Origin: Gnetum montanum
Lineage: Eukaryota; Streptophyta; Gnetopsida; Gnetales; Gnetaceae
Reading direction: 5' to 3'
Length of the DNA stretch: 64,000 nucleotides
Assembly: GCA_015680685.1 (NCBI GenBank)
Contig: MNCI01003927.1
Span: 104,598-168,597, forward strand
In this document: positions 33,005 to 46,000 of the stretch, one piece after another
How positions within the stretch are numbered: the first letter of the stretch is position 1
Layout: each line of letters starts with the position of its first letter
Notes under the pieces: model-generated
What the model saw: only the letters and a program-made list of their open reading frames with translations
What the model was told of the DNA's origin: nothing
Databases searched by the model: none
Translations under genes and position numbers: made by a program

Positions 33005-33480
33005 ATGATGTGGTGGCCATCATTAGTGGGTGGTTATATCTTATAGAATTTAAGTAATTCATGATGGGAAGGATATAGTTGAGTACAACTAATGCTAAAG
33101 TAAGTGTCAAGGATATTTCCTTAGATATTAGCAAGAAGAATGAACACTATATAATTGAGAAGAAGAAAGTTCTATACATTGCATATAATAATACAGGGTA
33201 TACTTGTGTGCAAAAAATTGAGAATATAAAAGCTACTACCATCCTAACATATAACAATTGTGAAAAGTAATAGTGTGTGCAAAAAAGTATATATGTAGTA
33301 GCCACTGAACAAGAACACACCAAGTGGCTAGTTAAATGCAAAGCAAAAATATCTAAAATATGAATGAAACCATCAAAACAACTTATCAATTTATATGTTG
33401 AGGACATGGACCAAGTAGAAGGTTCACAACTACTCAATTTTAGTTATTCACAAGAAGAACATATTAACTAGGAAAAAATT
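33005..33480 (+). pseudogene. Isolated Athila-type protease fragment
   Basis: The plus strand encodes VDDVVAIISGWLYLIEF, MMGRI.LSTTNAKVSVKDIS, LDISKKNEHYIIEKKKVLYI, AYNNTGYTCVQK and ATEQEHTKWLVKCK. These match the protease of A from VEDIITT through IMGRAWLST, EISKENTLGEIEKKK and VATTQQKDTPWL. It lacks the active site and some 25 residues before MGR. It lies in the opposite orientation to A and C and has no LTR, so it is a relic of another insertion. Confidence 0.65.
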
Positions 33481-33586
33481 AAAATTTGAAAGGAAGTTCT
33501 CCCATATGGCTGTACAAAAGAAAAAAAAAGTGTTAATTGGAAAAATTTAAAATTCTTTAAAAAAATGCATTTAAAAGGATCATTTC

Positions 33587-33640
33587 CCAGAGCCTCAATG
33601 CTCATCCCACCAAGTAAGTCCTAGGATGTTTGGCGGTTAA
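33587..33640 (-). repeat. Fragment of the type 2 SINE body
   Basis: The plus strand reads GAGCCTCAATGCTCATCC.CCAAGTAAGTCCTAGG. It parallels 6630-6668, the body of the SINE-like copy at 6590-6785. The tRNA-like head is absent. Confidence 0.4.
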
Positions 33641-34164
33641 GCATAGAAAAAGATGTATAAACTATTTAAAATGGAACTACTTTTTAATTCATTAAAATAC
33701 ATGTATCTAAATAGTGGAAAATGGATTATCATCAATACTAAATCAACTAACAAATAAAACATAAATTGCTAAAGCTGGTAAGTAGGGAACTTACAGTGTA
33801 AGATCTAGGTACTCCATAGTCTATCTTTCAAATCTCTACTCACAACCTTAGTCTTTAGAAAAATGAAAATAACTAAAGGAATTGTGATATTTGACTTTTC
33901 AGTTTTTGGATCTTTTTCATTTATTTTCTTTTTTATGTTTCGTTACACTTTCTTGTTTCTTAAGATTTTTCAAACTTATTAAATTTTTTCTATTTCTAAA
34001 TGATTTTTATTTTCTTGACTATTTTTATGTTTTTGGATTCTTTTTTATTTTTATGGTCTTAATACTAGTATTTTTTGTTATTATTTTTTATTATTTTAAT
34101 ATGATATGCATTGTTTTATAGATGTACATCATGAAGTTACATCAATCTATTCCATGTTGTTTAC
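33641..34164. other. T-rich stretch, nothing recognised
   Basis: Very T-rich on the plus strand from 33890 to 34125; the open frame there (33891-34121) is nearly all Phe, Leu and Ile and is compositional. It might be noncoding DNA of the element that left the protease fragment, since A has a similar T-rich stretch after its integrase tail. Confidence 0.35.
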
Positions 34165-34351
34165 TTAAAGTATTACCTATTGACCGACTCTTTGACATAA
34201 CAAACTGATACAACAAAATTGAGTGCTCGAGTGTACAGATCGACATCGTTACAAAAATTTTGTGGTGTTCATGAAATAAAATTAAACACCACAACATGGC
34301 TACTTAAATTGGATAGCACATCCTTTGATGGCATGAAGATGGTTAAAAAGA

Positions 34352-37183
34352 TCAAATGGTCCTAGGTGGTGGAGGTTCCTAAGGTTCTAAAGGACCTTTG
34401 CTAGCTTCGGGTGCATGTAGTGGTGGGGGAAGCTGTGGCTATCCTACTATGGTTGCTACCTCTGATGGAAGGTGAAAGGCATCCAATAATGGATTCATCT
34501 TCTCTTTGTTGCTCCAGGGATCATTCACAATCCACGTGGCATCACCCATGTGGGCTGGAATGGGGATATCCCATAGACAAGGCATTACTGGGAAGAGCTC
34601 CTTAATGTTGGAAAAACCAAGCAGTCAATTATTTGAATTCAACATTGAACACCTCTACTACATTCTACATTTTATGGTATTCATTCATTCTTTTGGCTAG
34701 GCTCTCAGTAGCAGATCTCTGATCTATGTATTTTCCCTTGAGAAGCTCGAGTTCAATGTTTGTCATCGCAAGCTTTTACTTTGTGTCCTTATGGTGCTTG
34801 TACTTAGCCTTGTACAACAAGTATAAGCTAGCCATCTACTTGTCTAGTTCTAACCATGGCCATCCAGTAGTCAACATATCTAGGTTTGTGTACCAAAGAT
34901 TAACGAGATCCATATATCCTTCCATTTTCTCTATCTACAACTCCTTTAGGTAAATGTCTACTTTATTGTACTGATCAATCCCATTAATGATGGGCTGCCA
35001 TAATTTGTGTGCATGTTGGAGTTGTTGGAGGGTCTCGTTCACTTTTTCCTTTACCACCTGAATGTGTTTTTCATTTACTTCCTTCTATAGGCCAACCTAG
35101 TCTCTGTAGTGAATCTTAACTCTCTTGAATTTGAGAAACTTTGATTTGCAAGTAGCTACCTCTATTGCAGTCTTTGTTAAAGGGCACAAACCTCCATAGA
35201 GAGGTTTCTATTCTCAACTACCAGTCTTCTTAACTATGTGTTTGCTTTGGCTAGTTGCTCCTGCTGTTGATGGATAAAATTAGTCAACTGTTGTTTATGT
35301 GCATCAACATTTCACATGCTATGATTTTTTGTGGTCATCTACACATTCTCCTAGCAGGTTAGATCCAAGACCTTCTGAATTTTCTATTGGATGGCCTTTG
35401 CCAAGGATTGGTAGAACACCACCATCTCCATCGCATCCTCAACCCCTTTCAACTTGATGTGAAGCTATTCAAGAACTTCATCTCTTGTTAATGGTGTGTT
35501 GAGAAATGCAGGGTCAACAATATGGGCTCTCAACTTAGCAACTTTTGTAGCCAAACATTCATTTAGATCCTTGGCTATTTCAAGTTATTCTTGTAGCTTT
35601 GACTAGGTTGTATTTATACTATTTGGAAGATCATGGACATTTGGAAGTGGTTGCCCAGTTCCTACCAATCGGTCCAACAATTGTTCATGTTGTGCTGTGC
35701 TTAATTTGCTGCTTATGATCCCTACAAATTTCTACACATCTTTAAGTGTAGTGATGTCTGGTATAGATGTCTCAAATGCATTGAGTGTTATGGTAATTCT
35801 ATCAGCAACCATCTCTATTGTTGTTTCTTACCCTTACTGCTACATCACTAGTACTATTGCCCCCTTACCCTCCTCCAAGCACACCAAGAAGATTATGGCA
35901 TTCCCAAAAATCTCTGGGAGTTGGTGTTATTATGAGAGAGATACCATTTCCTCTTTAGTGCTAGGATTTGACATCACAGACAACTGTGTTCGTTGGGTTG
36001 AGAAAATGGATCCACCTCCTCCCATTCGGCTGAATGTTGATGCCACCTCATTCAGATGACTCATCATTAGCTGGTACATAGATGGGTCCCCACCACTCAT
36101 GCCTACTTGTTGCTCTTGCTTGCCCAAGAGCCATTCTTGGTACTCATGTAATTGTTGAGATGTTGTAACAATGTTTGACAAAAGTTTCTGAGTGGCAAGT
36201 GGAGGTGGTGGCTACTGCTCCTTTTCTTAAATGATTGTTATAGGCATTTTTTCCTTCATCATATCTGCCCAATTAGTAGTTAGAGTATGTCAAACAACAT
36301 CATTAGTGTAGTAGACTATTCCTCTCCTTCAACATAGTTTTTTGATGAGGCATGGAAAGGGGAGTGCCTTCCTTCCACATTCATTTTCCTTAAACTGCTT
36401 CTCTATCTCTAGATAGATTAGCTATGGAATGTTGAATGGGAATCTCTCATTCAGAGTGGCACATGCATGGGCAGAAAAGGTAATGATCTTGCTAGGCCTC
36501 ACCATGGGATTTAGATGAAAGGAAAAAATCTTATAGTGAATTTTTTCTACCAGTGTGAGCACACTGTACTCCTTACGGTCAACACCATGGGATTGTTGAA
36601 CCCATTCCTTTTTGATGTTGGGGTTTGCTTGCATTAGAATCTTGGCGAGATTCATCCTAGTTTTAGGCAATCCAAGTGCCTCTAAAATGGCCTGCATATA
36701 TTAGGACATTGAAATGTCCTTGATTTTAATTGTTGAACTAGCCTACCTATTGTTCCAAAATAAAAACATCTCTTCCATATACCACTCCCCGCTAGAAGTG
36801 ATAACTGGTCACATGTGAGAGGTCTTCAATTGGTCCTATACCTCCTTAGGTGTATGCTTTAGGAAAGAGCCAAAGTTCAACTCCTAGAGCACCATCTTCT
36901 AGACCTTTCTTGATCTAATTTAATTTAGGGAAGCCTCCATCAAGGTCACCTCAAGGTTTACTTGTTGAGCTAGTGCCTCATCTCGGTGGGAATGCTTTGT
37001 TGTTACCACTTATTTTGGAATCTAATAAATTGATGCCACTTTGGCCTCTTCCTTAAGAGGTCCCATGGAAAGGGTTGCAATTGGTTCTTCTTGGGCCTAT
37101 TCTTGGCCCCTTTATATTCTTGGCCATTTCTCCCTTGGTTGAGATAGTCCTCCTTCTTGTGTGTGTTTACCTTTTGGTGCCAT
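34352..37183 (-). pseudogene. ORF3 of element C
   Basis: Starts at ATG 37183 (MAPKGKHTQEGGLSQP; E starts MAPNRGQKGGPSQG). Shared with E in order: ELNFGSFLKHTPKEV (E: ELNFGPFTKFAPEAV), DQLK, QAILEALGLP, KKEWVQQ, KIHYKIFSFHLNPM, CATLNERFPFNIP and GRKALPFPCLIKKLC (E: GKFALPFPYLIRKLC). A Gln/Glu-rich part and a coiled coil (YTNLDMLTTGWPWLELDK, about 34950) follow, then a Pro-rich end shared with L. There are many stops and some frameshifts. Athila elements carry an env-like ORF in this position, but I see no membrane segment. Function unknown. Confidence 0.7.
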
Positions 37184-37460
37184 ATGTGATCACAACACAT
37201 CCATGGCTTAGTAGATATAATGTGTAACCTTGAATATTTGAATACCTTATCTTGTTAGTTAATTACACTTGGCTATGGTTGGACCATGGTAGATTGATTA
37301 TTTTATTCTTATTTTATTAATTAATTTTTATTATAAGTGTTGTTAAAGCTCATTGGAAGTGTTTAACTTTTGTAATTTGGTGTTTAAATGTTCATTTCTT
37401 AGTTAAACCTTTATGGGAGTTAGGCAAATGGTGAAAAATTTTCTATCAAAAAAGGCACAG

Positions 37461-37480
37461 TTATGGCACCCATGACTAAG
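37461..37480 (-). promoter_or_regulatory. Internal purine box 2 of element C
   Basis: The minus strand reads CTTAGTCATGGGTGCCATAA, the counterpart of the box at 60776-60795 (E) and 8479-8495 (A). It lies between the internal TATA box and ORF3. Confidence 0.55.
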
Positions 37481-37636
37481 AGTTTACCTTAGGGAACTAT
37501 AGGGTTGAAGAACGAAGTGATTTGGATAAAGAGATAAGAAGTTATGGGCTCTATAAGGTTTTGGGCTCTGAAAATTTGAAGAACTTCCTTGGTGTTTGTA
37601 AGCAAATGTGAAAATTTCTAAGGGGGATCACACATA

Positions 37637-37712
37637 TTTATATTATTTTTATGCTACATCAATGGGGCCTCATATACAGATGGGCTCTGATGATAGGGCC
37701 TCGTTTACGGGG
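37637..37712 (-). promoter_or_regulatory. Internal copy of the LTR promoter upstream of ORF3 (element C)
   Basis: The plus strand carries GCTACATCAATGGGGCCTCA from 37653; over 28 bases (37653-37680) it matches the LTR of C (47311-47338) at 24 positions. On the minus strand both copies are followed 11-15 bases downstream by TATAAATATG (37642-37633 and 47296-47287). Further GAGGCCCTATCATCAGAGCC units (37712-37690) also resemble U3. About 450 bases downstream lies the ORF3 ATG. I infer a promoter for ORF3. Confidence 0.65.
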
Positions 37713-39256
37713 TTCGTAAATAAAATTTTCAATTTTGAATATTTTGAAAAATACAAGGAATTTTTAAATGAATTTGGGATCCATGGAGTTCTAGAAAAGC
37801 TAAGAATAGGATGAAATCATTGAATAGGATCTTTGAAAGCTCAAAAATTTAAAAATTTTATGGAGAATGTGTGAATTAAAGAAAATATGTAAAGGAGAAC
37901 ATGGTTGGATGTAGAAGATGGATGTATGAAAGATTCTGATTGCAAAAATGCCTAAGGATAGGATGCTTAACGAACCCAACCAAGAGATATGCAAGTGGGT
38001 CCTCCCCATAGTAGGCATATGCCTTGTTTGCCCTTGCACAACCTCAATCTAAGGAGTCTATGGGCCGTATAGGTGATTAATGGTTAATGGAAGTTAAGGA
38101 CCAAAACCCAAAAGATTCTACCAAAGAATTCAAATACGTCAAACAAAGACACCAAATCAAGAACATGGACACCAGTAGTGAGGTGAGTTATGGACAGCAT
38201 GGATAGATGATGTTGAATGTGTAATGGAATTCTAAATTTAGGTCATAAGAAGTCCCTTATGGATTTGTGTGTAAATGACCTAAGAAGATCCATCCTAAGT
38301 CTAGACCAAAATCAACTAATTTCAGTGACTTTGCATTGCCACTCTAAGATCAATCCACTCCCTCAAGATACAAGAGTGCTCCCATAGAACAACCATCATT
38401 CCTTAAGAAGAAGAAAAGAGAAGTAGGAAGTGAGAGAGTGCCTTAGTTAAAGGGGACCTTTAGGCATGGGCAACATATCTTTCTAGTCTTATAATCAATG
38501 CTTGTAGCCTGTTTATTTGTCTAAGGGGTGTGCTTTGAATTCCCATCATGCTTTTTTACCTTGTATTTTTTTTTCTCTTTTTGTTTTCTTTTTGGATAGG
38601 AACCACACCATGCAAAGACTTATTCAACTTCTTGTTATAGGTCAACATGGAATGATAAGAATTCTATGAAAACATTCATGCACCTAAGTAAGTAGAAGAG
38701 TACAAAGAGTAATGAGTCCCCTTGAAATCACACCCTATGAAAATGTTTGAATCCTTCCCTATTCTAGAAACTACCAAGGTCATAAATTTATTAAAAGTTT
38801 ATTTAATGAAAGGGGCCTCATACTTCCAAAATAAGGAAAACCATAGAGTTTGTGGATGGGTGGATGTTGTGGACTCATTGCCTGTTCCATGAAAAAGAAA
38901 CCATGTCTTAGCCATTGGTACAAAAATTCAAAAATAAAAACCAGACTTTAGAAAACAAAACATTAAGCATAAGCCACCATTAGTAACAGCTACAACATCA
39001 CTGTATCCTATTAGCACAAAGCACATTTATTAAAAAAAAAATTAGAAAACCACACTAAAATAAAGTAAAATATATAAGAAAGTGTAAGATATTCAAGAAA
39101 AATTGAAATATACTAAATATGGTGTATAAAAAGATGTAAAATAGGAAAAAGTTTTAAAAATAAAAAAGGTGTAAAATAAAGAATTTGAAAAAAACAAAAA
39201 TGTGTAAAACAAAAAAGATAGAAAAATTGAGGAGCCATGTATATGATTGGCACAGA
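37713..39256 (-). other. Noncoding spacer of element C
   Basis: No gene. 37920-38120 and 38441-38560 align with the spacer of A (8640-8800, 9100-9260), so it is a conserved module between integrase and the ORF3 promoter. Confidence 0.6.
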
Positions 39257-39280
39257 TGGCCTTCTCCCCCATGATTGAGT
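39257..39280 (-). promoter_or_regulatory. Internal purine box 1 of element C
   Basis: The minus strand reads ACTCAATCATGGGGGAGAAG then GCC. It lies at the end of integrase, as in A (9841-9862). Confidence 0.65.
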
Positions 39281-40590
39281 TAGAAGAAGGAGATTTGAAA
39301 AATTGAGCGTGATTGTCCATTTTTTGAGGTATTTGTTGCATTGGCTTGCTTAGGCTTGTGAAAAGGCTTTATTTTTTGGATGTTCAACAACTTATTTTTG
39401 TCTAGGATTTTAGGTTTGTATATGATCATGACCCCATAAAGAAAGGTTTCATCAATTATATAAGGCCCCTCCCACAATGTTTGGAATTTGGTTTTTTGAG
39501 GAACATGTGTGGGGTTCTAGTAGAGAACCTTATCTCCTGGTTGAAATTTCTCTTTCTGTATTCTAAGGTCATGTCATTATTTGCTAAATACCTTATGCAC
39601 TTCATTCAAGGATAGGGCTACTAATCAATTTCTACCTAACACATTTAGGTTGATTAGTATTTTTTGTGTGTGCTAGACTTAGGTTAAGGTCTAGGTCATA
39701 GGTTGTTAAGAGTGTATGAAGCTCGGATTGAATTGGGAGCATTGGAAGTTTTCCATACACTAGCTTGTAGGGAGAGTAGCCAATAGGGAGTTTTTATGTT
39801 GAGCGGTAGGCTCAAAGGGCATTTGCTAATAGTTCTTGTTAGAATCTTTGTGATCGCCTTGTTAGTCTACTCTACTTGATCATTGGCTTGGGGGTGATAG
39901 GGTGTTGTTAGTTTATGTTTAACCACCAAGAATTACATGAGTTTTCAAAAAGTAGCATCTAGAAAATGGGTTCCGTTGTCAGAAATTAGTGCACGTCGAA
40001 TCCCAAACTTGTTCACAATATTTTTTTGTACAAATCAAGTAGCGGTGTATGATGTACAGTGCTGCTTCTACCCATTTGGTATAGTAGTTAACAATGATAA
40101 TTATACATGCCTTATTGTTGGACATGGACATGATGGGATCCATGAAATCTATGTCCCATATGTCAAAGGATTCCAGTGGTTGAATCCACTACTAAGGATC
40201 CTCCATATGTGTAGTCATCCCACCATATCATTGATAACGCTCTTAGGAATAGACAAATTTGTGGTCATCCTTGAAGATTATGGATTAATAGTATCTTGCC
40301 ATTAGGATTTTTATGGTCATGCATCTTCCAGCATAGTGGCCCCCACAAGGGCCTTTGTGAGCATCTTGGATAATGCACAATTGATCTACATTAGGGACAT
40401 ACCAACGAGCTAGGCCATTAGTGCACACCTTGTAAATGTGTTGATCAGAAACTGTTATTTCTTCTTGTAGTCTAGATCTTGTGGCATTTCTTGAGTAAGA
40501 ACATAAATGAGGATGCCATCATACCATTTTTGTTCTATACACACTTGTTCATTTATTGCTCCAGCAAAGAGTAGTTCATTAGAAAATTGG
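39281..40590 (-). pseudogene. Integrase of element C
   Basis: The minus strand shows FDIWDIDFMDPIMS (first Asp; usual form FDVWGIDFMGP, near 40150), VNYYTKWVEAALY, ISDNGTHFLDATF (second Asp, near 39970), KLTTPYHPQANDQVE (third Glu, near 39885) and TNKAITK. The C-terminal tail reads GPYIIDETFLYGVMIIYKPK and NIQKIKPFHKPKQ. The zinc-binding part is strongly decayed (40430-40270). D, D and E are retained, but stops and frameshifts disable it. Confidence 0.8.
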
Positions 40591-41950
40591 TCAGAGAGTG
40601 GGCTCTCCTCCTCTTTGCTATCCCATCGTAATCGAGATAAGTGATCAATGATCACATTTTTAGTCCCCTTTTGATCTACCATTGTAAGATAAAATTCCTG
40701 CAAGATCATCAAGCACCGTATGACACGAGGGCTCATTGTTGGCTTAGTCATGAAGAAGCAGATGGCATTATGATCAATGTGCAAAAACACTCGATATTCA
40801 AGCACATAGTGCCTAAACTTTTCTAGAGCATACACCACCACCATTAGTTCTTTCTCTATGGTGGTGTAATTTAATTTTGCATCCATAATGCTTTGACTTG
40901 CATAGTGGATGTAATATGGATGTTTCATATTGTCCAACTATGTAAGCATGGTTCCCAAGGCATAGTTAGATGCATTTTTCATTATATGAAATGATTTGAA
41001 CCAGTTAGCTACTTGTAGAATTGGAGTCTCTATGAGATTTCACTTGAGGCTCTGGAATGCATTTTTGCATTCCTTGGTCTAAATGAAGGGAGCATCTTTC
41101 TTTGTTAGCTTAACCAATGATTTTGCAATCTTAGAGAAATTCTCTATAAATCATCGGTAGTAGCTACTATGTCCAAGGAATGACCAAACATCGTTGATGA
41201 TTTTTGGTTGATGAGTGATTTCTTGGATGACCCTTATCTTTTTGAGGTCTACCTCAATCCCTTCCTATGAAATTCTATGCCCCAATACAATGCCTTCTTG
41301 GACCAGCAGATGTCTCTTTTGCCAATTGAGCTGCAGATTTATTTCCACACATATTTTGAGTACTTGCTTAAGGTAGTCCAAGCCTTGCTTGAATGTAGTG
41401 CCATAAGTGAAAAATTCATCCATAAAGACCTCCATTCCACTACCAATTTGCTATTGAAAGATGATTAAGAACAAGCATTGGAAAGTGGCAAAAGCATTTG
41501 ATAGACCAAAAGGGATCTTGCGATATGCAAAGGTCCCTCAAGAACTCATGAATGTTGTTTTGGCCTGATCCTTTGGCACAATTTAGATTTGGTTATAACC
41601 ACTATCATCATCTAGAAAATTGTAATATTAATGCCTAGATATGGTGTCCAACACTTAATCAACAAATGGTAATGGAAAATGATCCTTGAATATTGCCATG
41701 TTTAATAGCCTGAAATTGACATAAACCTATCATTTGCCACCTCTCTTTGGCACTATCATGAGGGGGCTAACCCACTCACTATCCATAATAGGGTAGATGA
41801 ACCCTACCTTAAGGAGTTGCTCAATCTCCTCTTTGACAATTTACTTCAATTTTAGGTTCAACCATTGTTGTGGTTGCCTTCTTGGCTTCATGGATGGATC
41901 AATGTAAATGTGGTTCTAGTATATCTATGGATCAATTCCGGTGAGTTTAG
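40590..41950 (-). pseudogene. Reverse transcriptase and RNase H of element C
   Basis: Starts with MKPRRQPQQWLNLKLK, then VGFIYPIMDSEWVSPLMIVP and DHFPLPFVD, FLDDDSGYNQI, GTFAYRKIPFGLSNAFATFQ and the catalytic box EVFMDEFFTYG, where the second Asp of MDDF is Glu. LGHRIS.EGIEVD follows. RNase H (about 41040-40600) reads NASNYALGTMLT, YIHYASQSIMDAKLNYTTIE, KEL, RVFLHIDHNAICFF and DHLSRLRWD. The EVFMDDFSVYG-type RT phrasing is typical of Athila. RNase H is open for 160 codons (40937-40455); RT has several stops. Confidence 0.88.
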
Positions 41951-42050
41951 GATATGACCAAGCAAAGGCATTTCACCATCTATTGACTACTTTAAATAGC
42001 TTTTCTTTCTACTCAAGCGCAAGTTTGGCATTAAGTGTTACCGGCTTGCC

Positions 42051-43080
42051 ATTTTTCAAGAATGCATATTCCAAGCCAACATGTAGAGCTTTAACTCTAG
42101 GGGTTCTTATTTAAAACTCTCAAGGATCTTCACCTCTTCTCAATTGGTATCATTATTTTCATCATTAGAGAGTTGGTAACAAAATTTCTTTAGTTCATCC
42201 ATGCCTACAACATAAGCACATGTTAGGCTCTTAGTAGGTTCCATGCACATTATGTTGCTATTAGAATTAGTGGTTAGCCACTGGGTGGCCTCTTTTTTTG
42301 TGGCTACTTTGTACAAACACCTTTGAATATCTGCTTCATGTGTGCACTACTTGCATGCAGAAATAGATGTTTATTTCATGGACTAGAGTTTTTGCATATA
42401 ATTGCACCCTGTATCACTATATGTCATGCATAGAACTTGCTTCTTCTTGAGCTTTCCAAATGCACTTTCCTTAGATATCTCCAAGGAAAGATCTCTGATG
42501 TCCATTCTTATGTAAATAGTGCTTAGCCATGCCCTTCCCATAATGATTGGGAAGTTCCTTTTGTAGTTCTCAACCTTGATTACTAGGAAATTGGTAGGAT
42601 AAGATCACCCATAGATAGTGGTTATAATTTCTTCGACCATCCCCAATGGAATAGTAATTGATTAGTCTACCAATTCCAATTAGATATTGCTCTTCTTGAG
42701 AAGTGGCAAGTTCTAGGTAGTATACATCTCATGAGAAATCAAGTTCATACCAAAACTTAAATAAAGAATAGCTTTACATGGTTCATTCTCAGTAATCTAC
42801 AAATAGATAAGAGGATTTCTAAGATCAGCTAGTTTTTTGGGAAGGTTGCCAAGCCAGATCCAATCAGATATGGCATGGATGAGTATAATAGTATGGATTT
42901 TGGGCAACAATTGCTTTGAAGGGTTCTCGATGGAATGGTTTGTAGAGGATGAAGTAGGAGTAGGGCAACCAACTGCATGAGTCTGTGAGGGCTTAGTAGG
43001 ATTTTTGGATCAGAAGAATGGTCTTTTATGAGCATGAGATTCCAAACTACTTAGCTGGTGAATTGATTGTAAATTGATGA
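42051..43080 (-). pseudogene. Aspartic protease region of element C
   Basis: The minus strand reads SDWIWLGNLPKKLADLRNPL, ENEPCKAIL (the following active-site triplet is disrupted by a frameshift), SITIPLGMVEEIITT, NFPIIMGRAWLSTIYI, EISKESAFGKLKKKQVL, then VATKKEATQWL and DELKKFCYQLS. It gives the uninterrupted version of the region that B split in A. Numerous stops. Confidence 0.72.
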
Positions 43081-46000
43081 CCCTAGTAGCATTTTGTTGC
43101 TGTAGCTAGGCTAGAAGTTCACCCTACATGGATGAAGTAATTAGTAGTTGTATTAAGGATGGAGGAACAAGTCCAAGAATATGAGGAGGATATAGATAGA
43201 ATGTGGTATCCCTCTTGGAATGTGGAGAACAAGTTCTATAGTATTTGAGAGGGTAGTAGTAATGTTGGAAAGGAGAAACATCACTGAAAGATTCACATGG
43301 AGATAGGGGTTATTGAATGTAATACCCATATTTATTTGGTTTCTTATAAGGGCACTGCTGTTTTGGTGGTGGTATCCCTCATGACTATGTTTAGTGCCAT
43401 TGTTAATACTACTTCTACAGTTGTGATGGAGTTCCACTTGGATAATACTATTGTTGCTGATGGAACTACCTCGAATTTCCTTGAGGATAAGGCAATCTTA
43501 TGGGTGTTTGTCTTTTTGCTAGTTGTGGATTCAAAGCATACATTCCAAAATCCTATAAGTGTGACATGATGGGGCAACATCCCTTAAGATGCTCATACTA
43601 CTAGATGTCACATCCACTATCATCATCTAATTCAGTTTTTGCAACTTCATCTACTACAGAAATCTTGCCCTTACCTTGTTGATTGGCACGTTTAGCTTTC
43701 TTTCACCTCCTACAGTCATGATTACTACTTTGTTCTTTGGAATCTTTAGTAATTTTTAGGAAAACTTAAAATATACTATCCATAGAGTCCCATAACTGAT
43801 CTACCTTGGCCAAAATTTCAAAGGTAAATTTTTGAATCAGTAAGGTTTTTCAATTCACCACCTTATCAAGTGATGATTCCTTATCACTGTCATAAAATTA
43901 GACCTCCCTCTTGTCAATGGAAGAATCTTAGTTGTATTCTTCTACACTTTTTCATTTCCTCAACTCTCCTTCTTCTTTTGCTACTGGCTTGATCAATGAT
44001 GAGCGATCGAGGTACCCCTATGCCCAACCATATGAATCACCAAGCATTCACATGCAATCCAGTCGAATTTCATGGTCTCTATGTCTTCTAGTACACTAGT
44101 CTTCTAGAAAGTGAACTTTGCCCTAATAGTCATTCATTGTCTTCTCAATTACACTTGTGATGAACAAATGTATGGTTAAGTTAATTGAGGCATATGATTT
44201 TTATTCTTTTATGTTTTATGGTCTTGGTGCTTAAACATAGAGAAGTGAAGTAATTTAATGACTAATTTAATTTAATTAATGAAATATCCTCTAACTAATC
44301 CTAGCATAAGTATCTAGTCCCACTTTTCATACACATCCTGAACCCATGTATCCACTACTAGGATTACCAAGTGCTATGCTATTGGGCAAACCAAGCAATA
44401 ATGCTATTGGGGTTACCAAGAAAATACATGTTTATGCTTGAAGCAGTCATACTTATGTGTTTAATCTATTTTGCTTAATTAATTAACTAATCACTTGAAG
44501 TCTAATTTAGCTTATTTAATTGCAACATTAATGAAAACAATAAATGCATAAATGAATCATTAATCTATTCCAAGTGCTGTAAGGTTTGATTAAAAGGCTC
44601 TATTTCCATTCACACCGGTATGTTCAAGTATAACAGTGGTTGAATAAAAATTCGTACACTTTCTAACTCCTTCTACAGGCACTTAGAGAAATATTCTAAC
44701 TCTTAAATGATAAAACTACAAGAGCTCTACTACAACTATGACAAAACATGCCATAAACACAGCTAGTGAGTGCATATTTATAAACTTTATTTTGGAGCTA
44801 TGTCAGTGGGGTCCCATAGATGCAGAAAATGCTTCATTGACATGGCCCTGTCAACTGGGTAACACCACATAGATGAGGTTGCATCGATAAGGCTCCATCA
44901 ACAAGGCAACATCAACAGGGACTCATCGACATGACACAATAATGAATCATCAATCAGCCCTTGGATCTAATGGGCTCTTAACTTTGATAATCACCCTTGG
45001 GCATAGACTATAAGAGTTCTCCTCATTTTGATTGGAGCCCATCTATGATATGGCAAAGTTTCTCTTGTTAAGAATAACCATGGCCAAAACATCGGTGCAA
45101 TAAGGAATAAGATCTACCCATGGCAGCATCCAAGGACTCATATGTTCCTTGCTTCCATCCTTGGATCTACCTCCTCAACTTGAACACTTGGGAGTATGTC
45201 TAATATTTGTCATTAAATAGTTCAAGCATTGTACTCCACCTACGGATTGATTCTAGCTCCAAGGACTGGTACCAACTTTTTTCTTCTTTAATGAGTGTCT
45301 TGGGAAACAACTTAATCTTTTGCCAGTCATTTTCTATATTTTGCAAGGCATAGGCATCATGAAAATCCTACTGATGATTCTACATATTTGAGTTATATCC
45401 CCCTTCAAATTTGGGGATATTATTCATGTCTAGCCTCTTGATCTAACTATACCTTAATTGCCTTGTTGGAATTCTCACTACCTCTATGATGTTTAGCATG
45501 CTTTGGGTAGTGAGCAAAGGGTCATCATAGCCATGATCTTGGTGCCTACGATGCCCTCTACTACCCCTTCATTTGTGGAGATTGGCCTCTCTTGAATGCA
45601 TGCACCTTGAATCTTAACTTGCTTGATGGTTCCTACAATCATCTTGGTCTTGTTGGCCACCTCCATCAGGATTGCAACCTCTATAGTTGTGTTCAAAGCT
45701 AGAAGAGGAAGAAGATAATGATGAAGATGAAGAGGAAGGAGGAATATCACCATGATGGTGCCTGCCACCCCCTCATTGATGGTCGTGACCAAGATCATGA
45801 TCATGCTACTTGTTTGCATCCCTACCATGACTTTCCTCCTTGGATCCCCCTTTGTCATGGGATCTATTCTTGCTAGAACCAGGATTATGAATTGTGGACT
45901 ACAAGTTCTGGTTTTGACCTCCTTTATCGAAGTCAAAGAGAGGAGTCTCTCTAAATGGAAAAATCCCAAAGAAGGATTTTCAACCATCTTTTTGATATAT

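Noticed and set aside
33891-34121. Hydrophobic plus-strand frame that could look like a membrane protein
   Set aside because: It is a T-rich stretch translated as Phe/Leu/Ile; no start context, no homology.
40641-40826. Plus-strand frame over the RNase H of C
   Set aside because: Shadow of the minus-strand RNase H frame, which has conserved motifs.
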